The position numbers and the translations under genes were made by a program. The notes beneath the pieces were generated by a model. That model saw only the letters and a list, made by a program, of their open reading frames with translations. It did no database searches and was not told where the DNA came from. A stretch of DNA of 64,000 nucleotides from Agelas oroides (taxonomy: Eukaryota > Porifera > Demospongiae > Agelasida > Agelasidae), in assembly GCA_949130485.1 (NCBI GenBank), contig OX422183.1:16303812-16367811 (forward strand). The letters are read 5' to 3'. Positions 9,490-20,087 of this stretch are shown here, piece after piece (position 1 is the stretch's first letter; every line of letters begins with the position of its first letter).

Positions 9490-10850
9490 ATTTGAGATAA
9501 TGCGCATGCACAATTCTTATTGAACTTCAACCTTTTCGGAGCAAGGTTGCTACGCATAATTGAAAGAGCATGGAAAGTGTCAAGGCAAGAAATAAGCATG
9601 CAATCAGCCTTGTATTCAATATAGGATAAGGTATGTATGCTTATGAATTCATACAGCAAGTACAGCCTGTTTTGAGGCCTAAATTTGTGTCCTCAGCAGC
9701 TAAGCTTGAAAAACACCCTGGGTATTTTTATTTTTCATCTGGCTACAGGGTTTTGTTGTCCAAGTGCTTATCTGTTAGTTCCATGGCAAAACCATCATGC
9801 ATGCTAGCCTTTGATCTGTATGCACTGCAAATATGCACTCAAACTATAGCCTTGTTCCCAGGCCTCCCTTCCTTCCAGTTACTGCAAGGCCTCTCCAAAT
9901 TGTTTTTTATCTCCCAACACAGAAAAGTACATGTGGGTGGGTAGGCATGAAAGTGAATACACTCGGTTGAGACAGTACAAAAAAGCAACACTACTTCTTC
10001 ATCTTTACTTGTCTACACATTACTTATATACTTCAGCAGCAAAGACATGCACACATAGGCCGCCTTTTTGGGGTCACAGATCAATAAAGTAGTTGTTGGG
10101 CTTGTACGAATAAATTTCTGAAAATTGATGTGGAGGGAAATGAAAGGGGGATGAGAAACAATTAATTTGGAGAGGCCTAAACTGGCATCAGGGGAGGTCT
10201 GCAAAGGCAAGTCCAAACAATCCATGAAATAGACCCATCTGATCAAACAGTTTCCATGACATAGGTTACAATAATAAATAAAGTTCATGATCAATATCTT
10301 GGCAACAGTCTTGCAGCAAAATTGGCCCTATTTTAGCGAGTATGCTTGTAATTACCCACACAGAAGATGACCCCATTATGACAGATTCAGCTTGCAGATT
10401 TACACACGTGGTAGACAATTATCACGTTTTAGTAGAGTCAGCCAATATTTGGGTCAATTAGGCTGAGCAACATAAGATTAGCTTGACATGGCCCCGCTTG
10501 TGATGCAACCAACTTATATGATGAGACACAATCTAAAACAAGCTGTTTTGAGTGCAGAGATACTCGTCATTGTGTGCCCGGTCTGCATACAAGTTGAACA
10601 TATGGCCTCACAGGTAACACAGAAATGAAGGCCTCTGTATGACCTGTACAGCTTATTCCCCCCCCCCTCCAAATTAATGTCTTCATAGCTATCAGCATAC
10701 ATACCTTATCCATTATTAATTTTTATATTGAATACAAGGCTGATTTCATGCTTACTTCTTGCCTTGACACTTTCCATACTCTTTCAATTATGCATAGCGA
10801 CCTTCCTCCGAAAAGGTCAAAGTTCAAAGGTTCAAAGGTTGATGCATAAG
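9490..10850. repeat. Inverted repeat pair 9490-9660 / 10690-10850
   Basis: Blocks such as GTCAAGGCAAGAAATAAGCATG, here split as GTCAAGGCAAG and TAAGCATG, plus AGCCTTGTATTCAATATA and GGATAAGGTATGTATGC, recur inverted about 1.1 kb downstream. Between the arms (9661-10689) I recognise no gene; there is a single TAGCC-family left end near 9850 and a C-run at 10660. Confidence 0.65.
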
Positions 10851-11995
10851 AAGCCAACATGGCATAGCTGATGTATACAACAGGTGCAAGGTGAAGCTAT
10901 GGCAAGAAGCAAGGGAGAGGGTCAGAAGGATACAGGATGCAGAAAATGCTTGGCATGTAACAAAAATATCTGTGCTCTCTCTGATTAATAATCTAACAAT
11001 AAACTCAGAACTGACAAAGGGTGTATGACAAGTGATAGAAATGGGATGGTTCGGTGGAGTGGTTGTTGCAGAAAGGGCATGGTTTTTGACCGAAGCTGGG
11101 TCTGTTGAGAGTGCGATATATAGAGCCTGCAGTGCAGCTGTGCCTTGTGCACCATGATCCAAAGCCATGTCCCACAGTTTGGGCCAGGTGGTATGAGGGG
11201 CAATTTTGGCAGCGAGGGATGCACTCTGGTGTTGGCTTGTTTCACTGAGACAGGCTTTCCAGTCAGACTCAAGGATCAGTTCTTACTACCCTGTAGACCT
11301 TGAGAATTGTTGTCAACTTTCAAGACTAGATCGGTTGCACCATGACAGTTGAGCTTGTTTTCCAGTGATAGGCATTCCTGCATGAGAGACAGATGGTCAG
11401 CAATTGTAAGGGATGTGTTCATACGACAGCCGACAGACTTCCCTTCAGAGCTGACCTTGGAGAGAAGGTTCAGTTTTCAGGTTAGGATTCTGGCTGCAAC
11501 TCAGGGCCATTTGAGAGCAACTCTGGTGGCTAGGGTGGAGTGGGATTTAGAGAGTTTTAGAATCCCTCTGCCAATCTCTCCCTGAAAGGCTTCCAGGTGG
11601 TCGAGTTGGGAATCCAGTTCTCACTTTCAAATAATAGGATGGGAACAACACATGTGTCGAAGATGGTTTTGCCAGAGAGAGGGTTTAGTTTGCCTTGAAA
11701 GGCTCCCATTGCCCCATAGGCGAAGAAGAGATCCCATGACCACCAATATCCAAGGCACTTGACACTCTCTTTCGGGAGGAGTGATTGGTCAGCAAGTGTG
11801 CAGACAGGCGTTGAAGAAACAGGTTTGGAGGGGGAGACAATCAGAACCTCACACTTGGCTGGATTCAGTGTCAGAGCATTCTCTTCAGCAAAGTTTTGCA
11901 CCATATGATCTGTAGTTGTAATGAAGGCAGGCTGCTGGTTACTGTGCGTATGTCATCAGCATGAGCAAAGGCGCCGGCGTAGGTGCATTAAGAAT
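10850..11995 (-). pseudogene. LINE (non-LTR) reverse transcriptase C-terminal fragment
   Basis: On the minus strand, AHADDIRTVTSS (catalytic ADD, about 11945-11960) is followed after a one-base frameshift by FAEENALTLNPAKCEVLI, VKCLGYWW and PILLFESENWI (the 115-residue frame 11557-11904). This is the RT palm-to-thumb order of LINEs. Further 3' come FQGEIGRGILKLSK with TLATRVALKWP, and WDMALDHGAQGT. Several frames are needed, so the copy is broken. It would have primed reverse transcription at nicked target DNA. The endonuclease half is missing. Confidence 0.8.
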
Positions 11996-12180
11996 TGCGC
12001 ATGCACACACTCTCCTGTCTAATGTTTTAAGTCAACATCTGAACTTTCACGTCGCAACGTCTGAGCCCTAAGTCGTCATCTGAACTCCACATCAACATTT
12101 GGGCTTGTCGTCTGAGCCCTAGCTATGTCGTTGTCTGAGTCTTTATGTCGACTGTAATTTAACGCAACCGCGTGCCACAT

Positions 12181-12395
12181 GCATATGGCAAGCCGTTTGT
12201 ATCAAAATTCAACGTCATTCAGACGTCGACATAAGAATCCCACACGTCAATGTAAGACTCTCAGACATCGGCATAAAAGCCCAGATGTCGACATGAAAGC
12301 CCACACATCGACATTGAACTCAGACGATGACATAGAGCTCAGATGTCGACGTAAAAGCCCAGACGTCAATGTAGAAGTTCAGACATCTAAACAGA
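12181..12395. repeat. Degenerate GTCGACG tandem repeat, copy 2
   Basis: It shares the lead-in ATATGGCAAGC(C/A)GTTTGTATC with copy 1 at 9299 and carries about nine CAGAcGTCGACAT / AAAGCCCA units of about 20-22 bp. Confidence 0.75.
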
Positions 12396-13320
12396 CATAC
12401 GGAATACGTACGACAGATAATATATATATCAGAGAGTCAGTAGACTCTCTATGTAGGGATGGCGCCGACGTGCAATATATGCAATACTTAAGCAAAAGCC
12501 ATATAACTTCACCACAAACACGCTAAAAGCTTATTTAAGCACCCAGGCTTCCTCTTTGAGTGCCTTTGTGATCAGCAAGACTCATACAAGTGGCCAAAAG
12601 CCACGCGGAAGACAGCTAAACACAAAAGTGTGCGCTAGCAAAAGTGCCATTTTTCTTATTCTTTCTTTCTTCAACAACGATATCTCACAAACAGTTTAAG
12701 CACTCACTGTCATTTTAGCACAAAACTGATGCTTATCACAGCGCGGAGCTCTACGACCATTCAGCGTCTTCATAGCTTCAAATTCACCCTGGTCAACAAA
12801 AGCCATTCACAACACTCTGAGGCTGCTGTCCGTTGCTTAGGACGCCATTTTCTAATTTTGTACGCATGCGCACACGAAGTCTCATTTCCAGACCAAAGAC
12901 CACGGTCATTGGACTGGAAGCGAGACTAAGCGAAATCGCAGTACGCATGGCTGGCACAGTCTTTTCTCCCCGCGGCATTGGGCAAGGCTTATGAACACCA
13001 CGTAGGTAAGGCACTGCATTCAGCTGCCTACTTGTGACTACACTAAAAATAGCCTACTCACAGCTGTAAAGCTAGGATGGTCAGTTGTCAGTATGCCATG
13101 GTAGTTTTCTGTGCTGCAGCTGGTCAGTCGTCGTGATTGACAACTGAATCATGAAATCGGTTTCACAAAGTTTGGTAGGGAGAGTGTTTGGCCCTCCATC
13201 AGGTTCTAGCTGGCTATATTACACATAATTATTACATGCCTGGAACCACTACTAAACTGTCAACACTGTTTCAAGTTCTGGTGTTGTGATTACACTTGAA
13301 ATATTCTTAGGCTTAGGTCT
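12396..13320. other. Intergenic with one small hairpin element
   Basis: No gene is recognised. The segment 12877-12928 is a hairpin AGTCTCATTTCCAG...CTGGAAGCGAGACTA, a short TAGTC-family remnant. The frame 12793-13014 on the minus strand has no domain. Confidence 0.5.
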
Positions 13321-13506
13321 GATCAAAAAAGTACGGAAACAAGACTTAAAAAAACATTAAAAATGTGAAAAGATGTAGGGATGGCATGCCAAAAAGTATG
13401 CAAGCAAGGTAGGGATGATGCATGAAAGCAACGGTCAACATATTGGCAAAGCCACATCCCTACATCTTTTTCACACTACAGCTGATGCAATGCTGCTAGA
13501 TCATAT

Positions 13507-13564
13507 TAGCCTCGTTCCTTGAGCCGGCATGTGGGAGAAGGAAAGTGCCCCGGGGATGAGGCTA
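13507..13564. mobile_element. TAGCC-family hairpin, 58 bp
   Basis: TAGCCTCGTTCC at the left and GGGGATGAGGCTA at the right form an imperfect inverted pair. Confidence 0.6.
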
Positions 13565-13683
13565 AAACCATGCCATGTACTTTAACGACACTATCATAAG
13601 TCTGCAGTCTACTCCAACTCACAGCGTAAGTTGTTGAAGAGGTTCCGTATAACATAATGCTACCAAGTGGGTCATACCGGTAC

Positions 13684-13736
13684 TAGCCTCGTTCCCAGGC
13701 TACGTGGGAGAAGAAAGTGGCCTGAAAACAAGGCTA
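13684..13736. mobile_element. TAGCC-family hairpin, 53 bp
   Basis: TAGCCTCGTTCCCAGGC pairs with GCCTGAAAACAAGGCTA in inverted orientation. Confidence 0.65.
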
Positions 13737-14045
13737 CAGCCATAAACTGCCAGTAAAGGTTGTGAACTTGTCCCCATGCACTGTCTAACTGTAGTGTGAA
13801 AAAGATGTAGGAATGGGGCTTTGTTATGTTGACCTTTGCTTTCATGCGTTATCCCTACCTTGTTTGCATAGTTTTTGGCATGCCATCCCTACATCTTTTT
13901 ACATTTTTAACGTTTTTTAAGTCTTGTATATATACTAGGGATACACATTGTGCAAATGACCTCGCTCCACGAACGACCGCGTTTGCCCTCGTATTTCCCA
14001 ATAGTTTGTACGTTCCCAATCCATGTATCCTGGGAACCAGACCAG

Positions 14046-14513
14046 TCTTACCATGTAAAAATGCTTCAATTAACGCGCCTCTCTAATGAAAGCGCCCTTT
14101 TGACAGGAAACGAATTTTTCTCGCTCTAACACGGGCGCCCTTTGATGCCATAAGTATTTTTTTAGGGGCGCTTTCTATTAAGAGAGATTTCGCATCCGAC
14201 TCATGTGAACTGACATTGGATTTCCCATCTCGATCTCTGTGGTGAGCCTTTCATTGATCTCTGGACTCCAAACGCACTTGTATTCATGATATCCTCGAAT
14301 AACATTCTCAAATTCGATCGTTGTCAGTGTAGCCATACCCATCTCTTTCAAACTTCACGGAAAGGTGTCAGTTTCGCTCTAATTCGAAGGCGCCTCTCTA
14401 AATAAGGCGCCCCCAAGGGTCCGAAGTAATTTTTTTCGCTCCAAACAAGGCGCCTTTGCAGATCGTAATTATTTTTTAACGGCGCGTTAATTAAAGCGTT
14501 TACAGTAAGCTTG
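14046..14513. mobile_element. TIR element with GGCGCC-type subrepeats
   Basis: CTTACCATGTAAAAATGCTT with AATTAACGCGCC at the left is inverted at 14470-14513 (GGCGCGTTAATTAAAGCG, TTTACAGTAAG). The interior has several AAGGCGCC / GGGCGCC blocks with homopolymer T runs. No coding content is recognised. Confidence 0.7.
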
Positions 14514-14865
14514 AGTTGGTAGAACAAAGAGCGTGTTTTGTCTTATGGTACAGTCGCTATTTGTCTGCCGTGGGTTGCTCACAGGTGGAACTGTCATACC
14601 AGTAAGTTTGGTAGCTGTTGTGCCTACCGTCCTGGAGAAATCTGTGTTTTGCGGATATCTCACTCCTGCATCTGTTTCCCTTGGGCTACCGACACAGTTC
14701 GCTCACTGCTAGAGCTTTCATGCCTGCCAGTCTGATAGTGATCCCGTACACCATTCTTGAGATATCAACATTTTTAGGCGGTTGACGACGACGACGATGA
14801 CGAAAAATCTCAATTGAACCCGGGTATAGCCTCGCTTTGCTCGGAACAAAATCCATCGTTCAGCT

Positions 14866-14900
14866 CACTAGTGTGGGGCTCGCTCAGGCTCGCCCCAATT
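14866..14900. repeat. Solo GGGGCTCGCTCAGGCTCGCCCC end
   Basis: CTAGTGTGGGGCTCGCTCAG followed by GCTCGCCCCAATTATT is the terminal block shared by the array units and the dispersed elements listed below. Here it stands alone. Confidence 0.7.
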
Positions 14901-15499
14901 ATTGTATTTTTAACGCACATATTAACATTCACTAGCTCAGCTCAGCTATCAGCCATTGAAAGCATTCAAAACACGTATTAGAACTACTTACAGAGCTCCC
15001 TTGAGGGCCAAACAGGTACTCCACCCAAAGAGGAAAGCACTATACTGAAAGTTGAAGAGCTATACAAAACACCGACATTACTAATTAAGAAATGACGTCA
15101 TTGGAATGTAATTAACGGGAACAATCCTCAAATTCTCCCGTATGTGAAATGGACGCGGGCGCTGAACTGAAACTCAAGTGTGAGTTGGAGTGGCCTTACA
15201 AATGTAACAAACTCTTGTCAGTACAAAATGTCACAGTGCAGGCATTGAACACTGTTGCAAGACTAGTGATGACTCAGCCCACACAAGCTGTCAACTTTCG
15301 CCTGTTGACAAACTTAACCCTCTGTAAACTTAACATTATCGAATGCATACCTGGGTGTTTATATTCAGAGTGTTGTAGTTGATGACCAGTTGCTCTCCCG
15401 GCCGCGAATTTCTATCAGACAGCGACGCACCCTTTTCTCTGCACGATCGTACGAGGTGTCAGGCGCAAATGGGTGGAGTTGTATGAATCTGCCCAGACC

Positions 15500-15599
15500 A
15501 AGTCTCGCAAGCCAGACCCTTTCCGGCCGCAGCACCGATCGCTTTCAGGATACTGAAAGCGATCGGCGCTGCGCGGAAAGGATCTGGCTTGCGAGACTA
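15500..15599. mobile_element. TAGTC-family 100-bp palindrome with perfect 9-bp TSD
   Basis: AAGTCTCGCAAGCCAGACCC pairs with GATCTGGCTTGCGAGACTA, and the central CGATCGCTTTCAG...CTGAAAGCGATCG completes an almost full-length hairpin. GCCCAGACC flanks both sides (15491-15499, 15600-15608) exactly. A 9-bp TSD with long TIRs indicates Mutator-like mobilisation. Confidence 0.9.
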
Positions 15600-15627
15600 G
15601 CCCAGACCCCACCCTCTCTTGTGACAC

Positions 15628-16575
15628 GGTCGCTCTAAAAGTAGGAACGAGGAAATGAGAAATGGGGAAATGGGAAGACGGTACATTGCATTTCACTGAG
15701 CAAACTGCATGATGTTTTGTTACTGCAGTCATCAAATGTGATGAAAAAGTCAATGTCCATCCATGCACTTGCTGAGAGATCAGTTAGCACCAAAGGGGTA
15801 TACGTATGCAACGGCATTACACCATGGTCTGCAAGCTAGCTCTACATATGTTTTCACTTTTGGCCACTTGTTAGCTTTCGTGAAGTTTGTTGAATCTGTG
15901 AATTGCTCATATCTTGTTCCAATTTTATACAAGTCATCTTGAGGTTTCTTCAGTTTCTTGCATTGTTGCAGATATGCAAAACTCTGAACTCTAAGGCTTT
16001 CTACTTCAGGTAAATTTGCAGCACAAAATCTTGATCTCTAAAACCTACTTCAGGTCTTGTAGCTAAGTAGCAGTGGCCTACCAGCAAACATTACCGCTTA
16101 TAAGCATCTTGGGGTGCGGTTACTTTGCTCGTTTAAAACAGCATTTTAATATACTTTTCAAACTTGATTAATGCAAGTTCACAAAATCGTTTTGTCAAAA
16201 TGCGTTTGCGGTCATTCTTCAGTGGATACACACACCGACTCTGTAGAGAATATAATTACTGTGTGTGAAATATAGTTTGCATGCACTGAGTGGAAGATGT
16301 GCAACAGCTTTAGACTGGAGTGAGAAAATCGTATGTACTGTCTGACAAAGTATATGCACACACTCCAGTTCTTTAATTTCCATGCTACTGTTAGTGCTGT
16401 TTACTGATTCTCCCTGTTTTTTCTCACTAGAAGGACTCTAATACTTTAGCTACTTTGAACGTGTCTACTGTCCTCGTTTACAACTCACTACTTGTGCGCG
16501 TTGCCGTTCCATTTCCCCATTTCCTCGTTTCCCATTTCTCATTTCCCATTTCCCGTTCCTACTTTTAGAGTGACC
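15628..16575. mobile_element. 948-bp TIR element (CTCTAAAAGTAGGAACG ends)
   Basis: GGTCGCTCTAAAAGTAGGAA at 15628 is inverted at 16556-16575 (TTCCTACTTTTAGAGTGACC), and the repeats of AAATGGGAAATG type next to both ends extend the arms to about 50 bp. The interior has no recognisable ORF. A C-run of about 25 bp directly follows the right end. Confidence 0.7.
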
Positions 16576-16600
16576 CCCCCCCCCCCCCCCCCCCCCTCCC
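16571..16600. repeat. Poly-C tract
   Basis: About 25 consecutive C residues lie at the right boundary of the preceding TIR element. Confidence 0.9.
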
Positions 16601-16759
16601 ACAACTATAGTACCGCAGCTCGTTTCAAAGCTCAAATCTTGGGTTAGGGTTAATTTAGGGTGTTGTTAGGGCAACGGCGTACAGTATATTGGCCAATAGG
16701 ATTAGAGCTTTGATAAGAGCTGGGGGATATCATGTGATCCTAGCGAGCGGGGACTTCGC

Positions 16760-16850
16760 TGACGTCATAATTACGCAATAACGATAAAAGGTAATTACGC
16801 AATCTGATTGGTTCTGTTCTTAATCGGATGTTGCACGTTTTTGGGTATAA
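16760..16850 (+). promoter_or_regulatory. Promoter of the 17140 gene: CRE, two C/EBP-like sites, CCAAT, TATA
   Basis: A full CRE palindrome TGACGTCA lies at 16760-16767, ATTACGCAAT boxes at 16770-16779 and 16794-16803, an inverted CCAAT (ATTGG) at 16807-16811, and TATAATTA from 16846. The spacing is that of a compact RNA polymerase II promoter, with initiation expected near 16875. Factor assignment is by consensus only. Confidence 0.6.
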
Positions 16851-17139
16851 TTATAGTATCTATGGAAAAACACAAGATTGAAGACAGGGGTCTCCGTGAA
16901 AGTTAGTGTCGAGGACTGCTAGCAGCGCCGAACCGTAGCACAGTCAACCGAGCCCAACAACCTAACAGTTACAGACAACCATCGCCAGTGAGTTTCCTTA
17001 TCGGGGTACGTAGCCAGCTAAAATTTAAACGCAGTTAAGCAGGCTTAGCTGAATCCCCCCCACCAACGAAAAGAAAAAACGACAGCAGTAATAAGATAAT
17101 CTGGAACTCGCCTGTCACTACCGACTACGTCAAGAAGCC

Positions 17140-17664
17140 ATGGCCACATTAGTTCAACCTTTGCCTACAGTATGCGCATTGTCATCACCCGAAAACTTAT
17201 CTACTGATACTACAGTACGTCGCGTGCCATCACCCACAAACTTGCCTATTGATATTAATTTTGACCACGCTGAAGTGACTGCAGTCAATAGCAAAAGACG
17301 GCAAGAGATCTACTTATCAGTGGACATTCCTGAAACATGCTCCAAAGTGAAAATGATCCTATTTGAATGCGAGTCTCGTGATCAGGGCTTTGCTGACCAC
17401 AAGAATCACTCTTACTCATGGGGGGATTTGGTGGTTAAATCAAGCAATGGAGAAAATGCAAAAGAGCTATACAGACTAAGTCGAGCTTATGAGAATGCTG
17501 TGGCCAGTGTCAACTACCAAATGCATGTGAAGCACTACAGTGAAGATGATGAGATTGTGCAGAAGTGTATACCTGGATCCACTCTTCAACTGATCCTGAA
17601 TGCTCAGTACCGTAATTGGGCTAACCATGCCAAGTATGGTCGGATTGCTGTTTACATAGAGTGA
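17140..17664 (+). CDS. Uncharacterised 174-residue protein with SRDQGF...SWGDL domain
   Basis: This is the best single gene here. It is intronless, with a strong Kozak start (AAGCCATGG), a TATA/CRE promoter 290-380 bp upstream and a possible 5'-UTR intron donor (GTGAGT at 16988). Residues 1-45 are Pro/Ser/Thr-rich. From about 55 a beta-rich domain follows: IYLSVDIPETCSKVKMILFE, ESRDQGFADHKNHSYSWGDL (about 78-97), an ELYRLSRAYENAVAS segment, PGSTLQLILNAQYRNWANHA and a terminal GRIAVYIE. From memory this layout (SRDQGW, SWTWFE, RAQFPGWxN, xIxVY) matches a domain at the C-terminus of many uncharacterised fungal and some invertebrate proteins. I know no assigned activity. No signal peptide or membrane segment is seen, so it is probably cytosolic. 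Neighbours are repeats. Confidence 0.75.
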   Translation: MATLVQPLPTVCALSSPENLSTDTTVRRVPSPTNLPIDINFDHAEVTAVNSKRRQEIYLSVDIPETCSKVKMILFECESRDQGFADHKNHSYSWGDLVVKSSNGENAKELYRLSRAYENAVASVNYQMHVKHYSEDDEIVQKCIPGSTLQLILNAQYRNWANHAKYGRIAVYIE

Positions 17665-18225
17665 CTGAAACACAGATCCAACGCCATATACCAAATATGG
17701 CACAGTAATTAATTTGTAGCGCCGTTGTGACTGGTTGCTAGTGTAATCTAATCTCATCATCTCAAGTCACAATACACTACACCTTTACCATTATTACAAT
17801 TATGACGTCTGGGGAACAGTAGGCAATAATTGGAGTACGATAGCATGCGAATGGCGCGACTTCCTCTATTACTCTTCGAGTTTTTTCTCGCGCATCAGCT
17901 GTCCTTCACTGTTTATTCCTTTGCGAGGTTAGTTAAGTTGTTTTCCTATCCTATAGAATTGTTTCGAGAACGGATGGAAACTAGAGCGGAAGTAGACGAC
18001 AACGACTCTTAACCTGGCCCTTCGCGGTCTTGCTGCACTGCTCCGGTCCATAAGTCGACATGCGCTGCGCTCAAAACCTGGCTTAAGGATTGAGCTATTC
18101 TGGGATGAAAAAGGACGAACTTGTAGCGAAGTAAGTTAGAACGTTGCGTACTTTTTTTTTTGTTACTGTAGTCAGTATACAGGCGAAGGAATTTGAACCT
18201 TCCCTTCCAGTTTAATAGTAAGTAT
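17665..18225. other. 3' flank of the 17140 gene and intergenic DNA
   Basis: I see no clear canonical polyadenylation signal within 100 bp of the stop; AT-rich blocks occur at 17690-17715 and 17765-17800. No further gene is recognised. Confidence 0.4.
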
Positions 18226-18329
18226 AGGTTATACAACGAGGTGGAGGTCTCTACGGGATATACACTACCGAGTGCCGTAGGCACGAGGTTGTGTATACCG
18301 TAGAGACCGAAACCGAGTTGTATAACCGA
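18226..18329. mobile_element. Palindromic element with GAGTGCCGTAGGCACGAG centre
   Basis: GGTTATACAAC, GAGGTCTCTACGG and ATATACAC at the left are inverted at the right (GTGTATACCGTAGAGACC, GTTGTATAACC). The centre GTGCCGTAGGCAC is itself a hairpin. The architecture resembles the 60422-60553 palindrome. A TATAAAAA box follows at about 18374. Confidence 0.7.
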
Positions 18330-18776
18330 CTTGTACCATGGGGCATAGCAACGCGCGCACGTAGTAGCAGGGTATAAAAAGCGAACAGTTCGTCATGGGC
18401 TTACACAATTTTCAGTGCTAGAAAGATCTCTGAAAGGTGACAGAAACGGATCCGGGAAACTTCGTGCAGCAACTGAACAAGCTCGACTGTGTCGAAATGG
18501 AGCCGGCGCGAACGACTGCGAGTTACCTGGATTGACTAACTCCTCTGTCAAGTAAACGAGAGTGAACAAGCAGCAACTGCCCACTCGAGGACGTACTCGA
18601 CAATCCGTCCGTGTCAAACGACGAGGCTAAGGGCGAGAATTCGAGGACCGCTTGACTAAACTCCGCCCCATTACCTCATCGTGCGCCTCCCCGCGCGGGC
18701 CGCGCGCACGAACTCTTCGCGATCATTCTGGACCTTTCAGAATACAGTACGATCACCACAGAAGCAGAATAACATT
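18330..18776. other. CpG-rich single-copy stretch with TATA box, no gene confirmed
   Basis: A TATAAAAAGCG sequence at 18374 precedes GC- and CpG-rich DNA, which looks promoter-like. The open frame 18652-18924 runs into the array repeat and has no domain. Confidence 0.35.
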
Positions 18777-20026
18777 ACTAGATGAATGCAGGGCATTGTG
18801 GGGCGAGCCTGAGCAAGCAGCATGCCAAGGACTAAAATTGTGCATACGCAGTTCGTATACACACGTGCCCTTTCGCACTTCTTGTCGAGGTGTCGAAGTT
18901 GGCGTGGCGTTTAGTAAGAAGTGAAGTTGCTGTTTGTCTACTGTGCCTCATCCGAGTGTATAAATGACAAAGGCAGTGTTGTACATTATTCACACAGGAA
19001 TGACCTCGTAATTGAAAGTCTTCAATTCCGTTGGCCAACCCACATCTAGTTTTCTGCTTAGGGATGAGAAACAATGAACTGATTTGGAAGAGGCTAACAT
19101 GCAATTTTTTGTGTACACAATCACCGTTATGGTTTTATCAATTTTTGTTGTAAACAACATGACATTAGTGTGATATAAAAGTGATGACATAATATTTCCT
19201 GTTTACATGAGAGCTTACATTGGAGTTTCTATCGACCAAATGAGCTTCAAATGGTGTATGGTGGTAGTTTTTATACACATTGCCAGTGAGTTAGTGGATG
19301 TTGGTTGGTTCAGTTTTTCCATTAGGGCTGTGTCATTGCTATCTCAACACCATTGTTGGTAGCCACAAAAGTTTTCCATATTTTCTATGACATCATATGG
19401 TTTGAAGTTGCAAGGCCTATTAGAATCATTCCATTTTCTCTGAGAGTTTCAACTCAAGGTTGCTGAACGTCGTGCTGGCTAGAAGAGTCTATATTTTGCA
19501 TCATGATTGTGTCTGGCAGATTGTGTAGTGGAGACAACTGTGGCAAATGCTTCTCATTCTTGCTTACCTGGGTAGCCTCGTTCCCAGGCTCTCCCCGCTA
19601 AGAAGGGCCCTCCCCCCTCTTAGTGGGGAGAGCCTGGGAACGAGGCTACACCTGGGTACAGTTCACTGAAATCACACAGCTATTGCTTGAATTCTTTGTT
19701 GTTAAAGATCACCTGACGGATGGCGTCCTTTTCCTCCTTGACGTCGTCTTCTCTAGCGATCACGGAAGCCATGTACGCTAATGCGATATTGGAAGCCCTA
19801 CATCTTCGTGCGACCAAGCGCGGCGCGCGGGTGATTCTCTTGCGGTTACGGAAGCCATGTATGCGAATGCGATATTGGGAGCCCTACATCTTCGTGCGAC
19901 CAAGCGCGGCGCGCGGGTGATTCTCTTGCGGTTACGGAAGCCATGTATGCGAATGCGATATTGGAAGCCCTACATATTTCGTGCGACCAAGCGCGGCGCG
20001 CGGGTGACGGTCGTACGATAATGATA
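18777..20026 (+). repeat. Array unit 1 (older variant, three 80-bp duplications)
   Basis: This unit and unit 3 share a diverged version (GTGTATGGTGGTAGTTTTTA instead of the shorter form) and a degraded NRF1-like site. The CpG-rich block with GACCAAGCGCGGCGCGCGGG occurs three times (about 19800-20010), against two in most units. The TAGCC hairpin is at 19573-19648. Confidence 0.85.
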
Positions 20027-20087
20027 ATTGGGGCGAGCCTGAGCGAGCCCCACATAGACGGTACAGCTGGGAGATTTCATATATGTA
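20027..20087 (-). repeat. 61-bp cassette, minus orientation
   Basis: It reads ATTGGGGCGAGCCTGAGCGA then GCCCCACATAGACGGTAC and ends CATATATGTA. It is one of twelve copies; others in minus orientation are at 25904-25964 and 27095-27155. Confidence 0.9.

Larger units (their letters stand above)
9293..12180. mobile_element. Composite repeat bounded by long inverted GTCGAC-rich arms
   Basis: The left arm (about 9293-9525) and the right arm (about 11975-12180) are imperfect inverted copies over roughly 220 bp. Both contain the vATATGGCAAG block, a run of CAGAtGTCGACG-type units and GCGCATGCAcAATTCTT. The interior contains a LINE fragment and a second inverted pair (9490-9660 with 10690-10850). 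I infer one large foldback-type element or an inverted duplication with insertions. Confidence 0.55.
13327..13935. mobile_element. Long-TIR element (about 140-bp arms) with two TAGCC copies inside
   Basis: The arms 13345-13487 and 13795-13934 are about 90% identical inverted repeats sharing AAGATGTAGGGATGGCATGC and TTTTTCACACTACAG. The loop contains two short TAGCC-family hairpins (13507-13564 and 13684-13736). No coding sequence is present. Confidence 0.8.
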
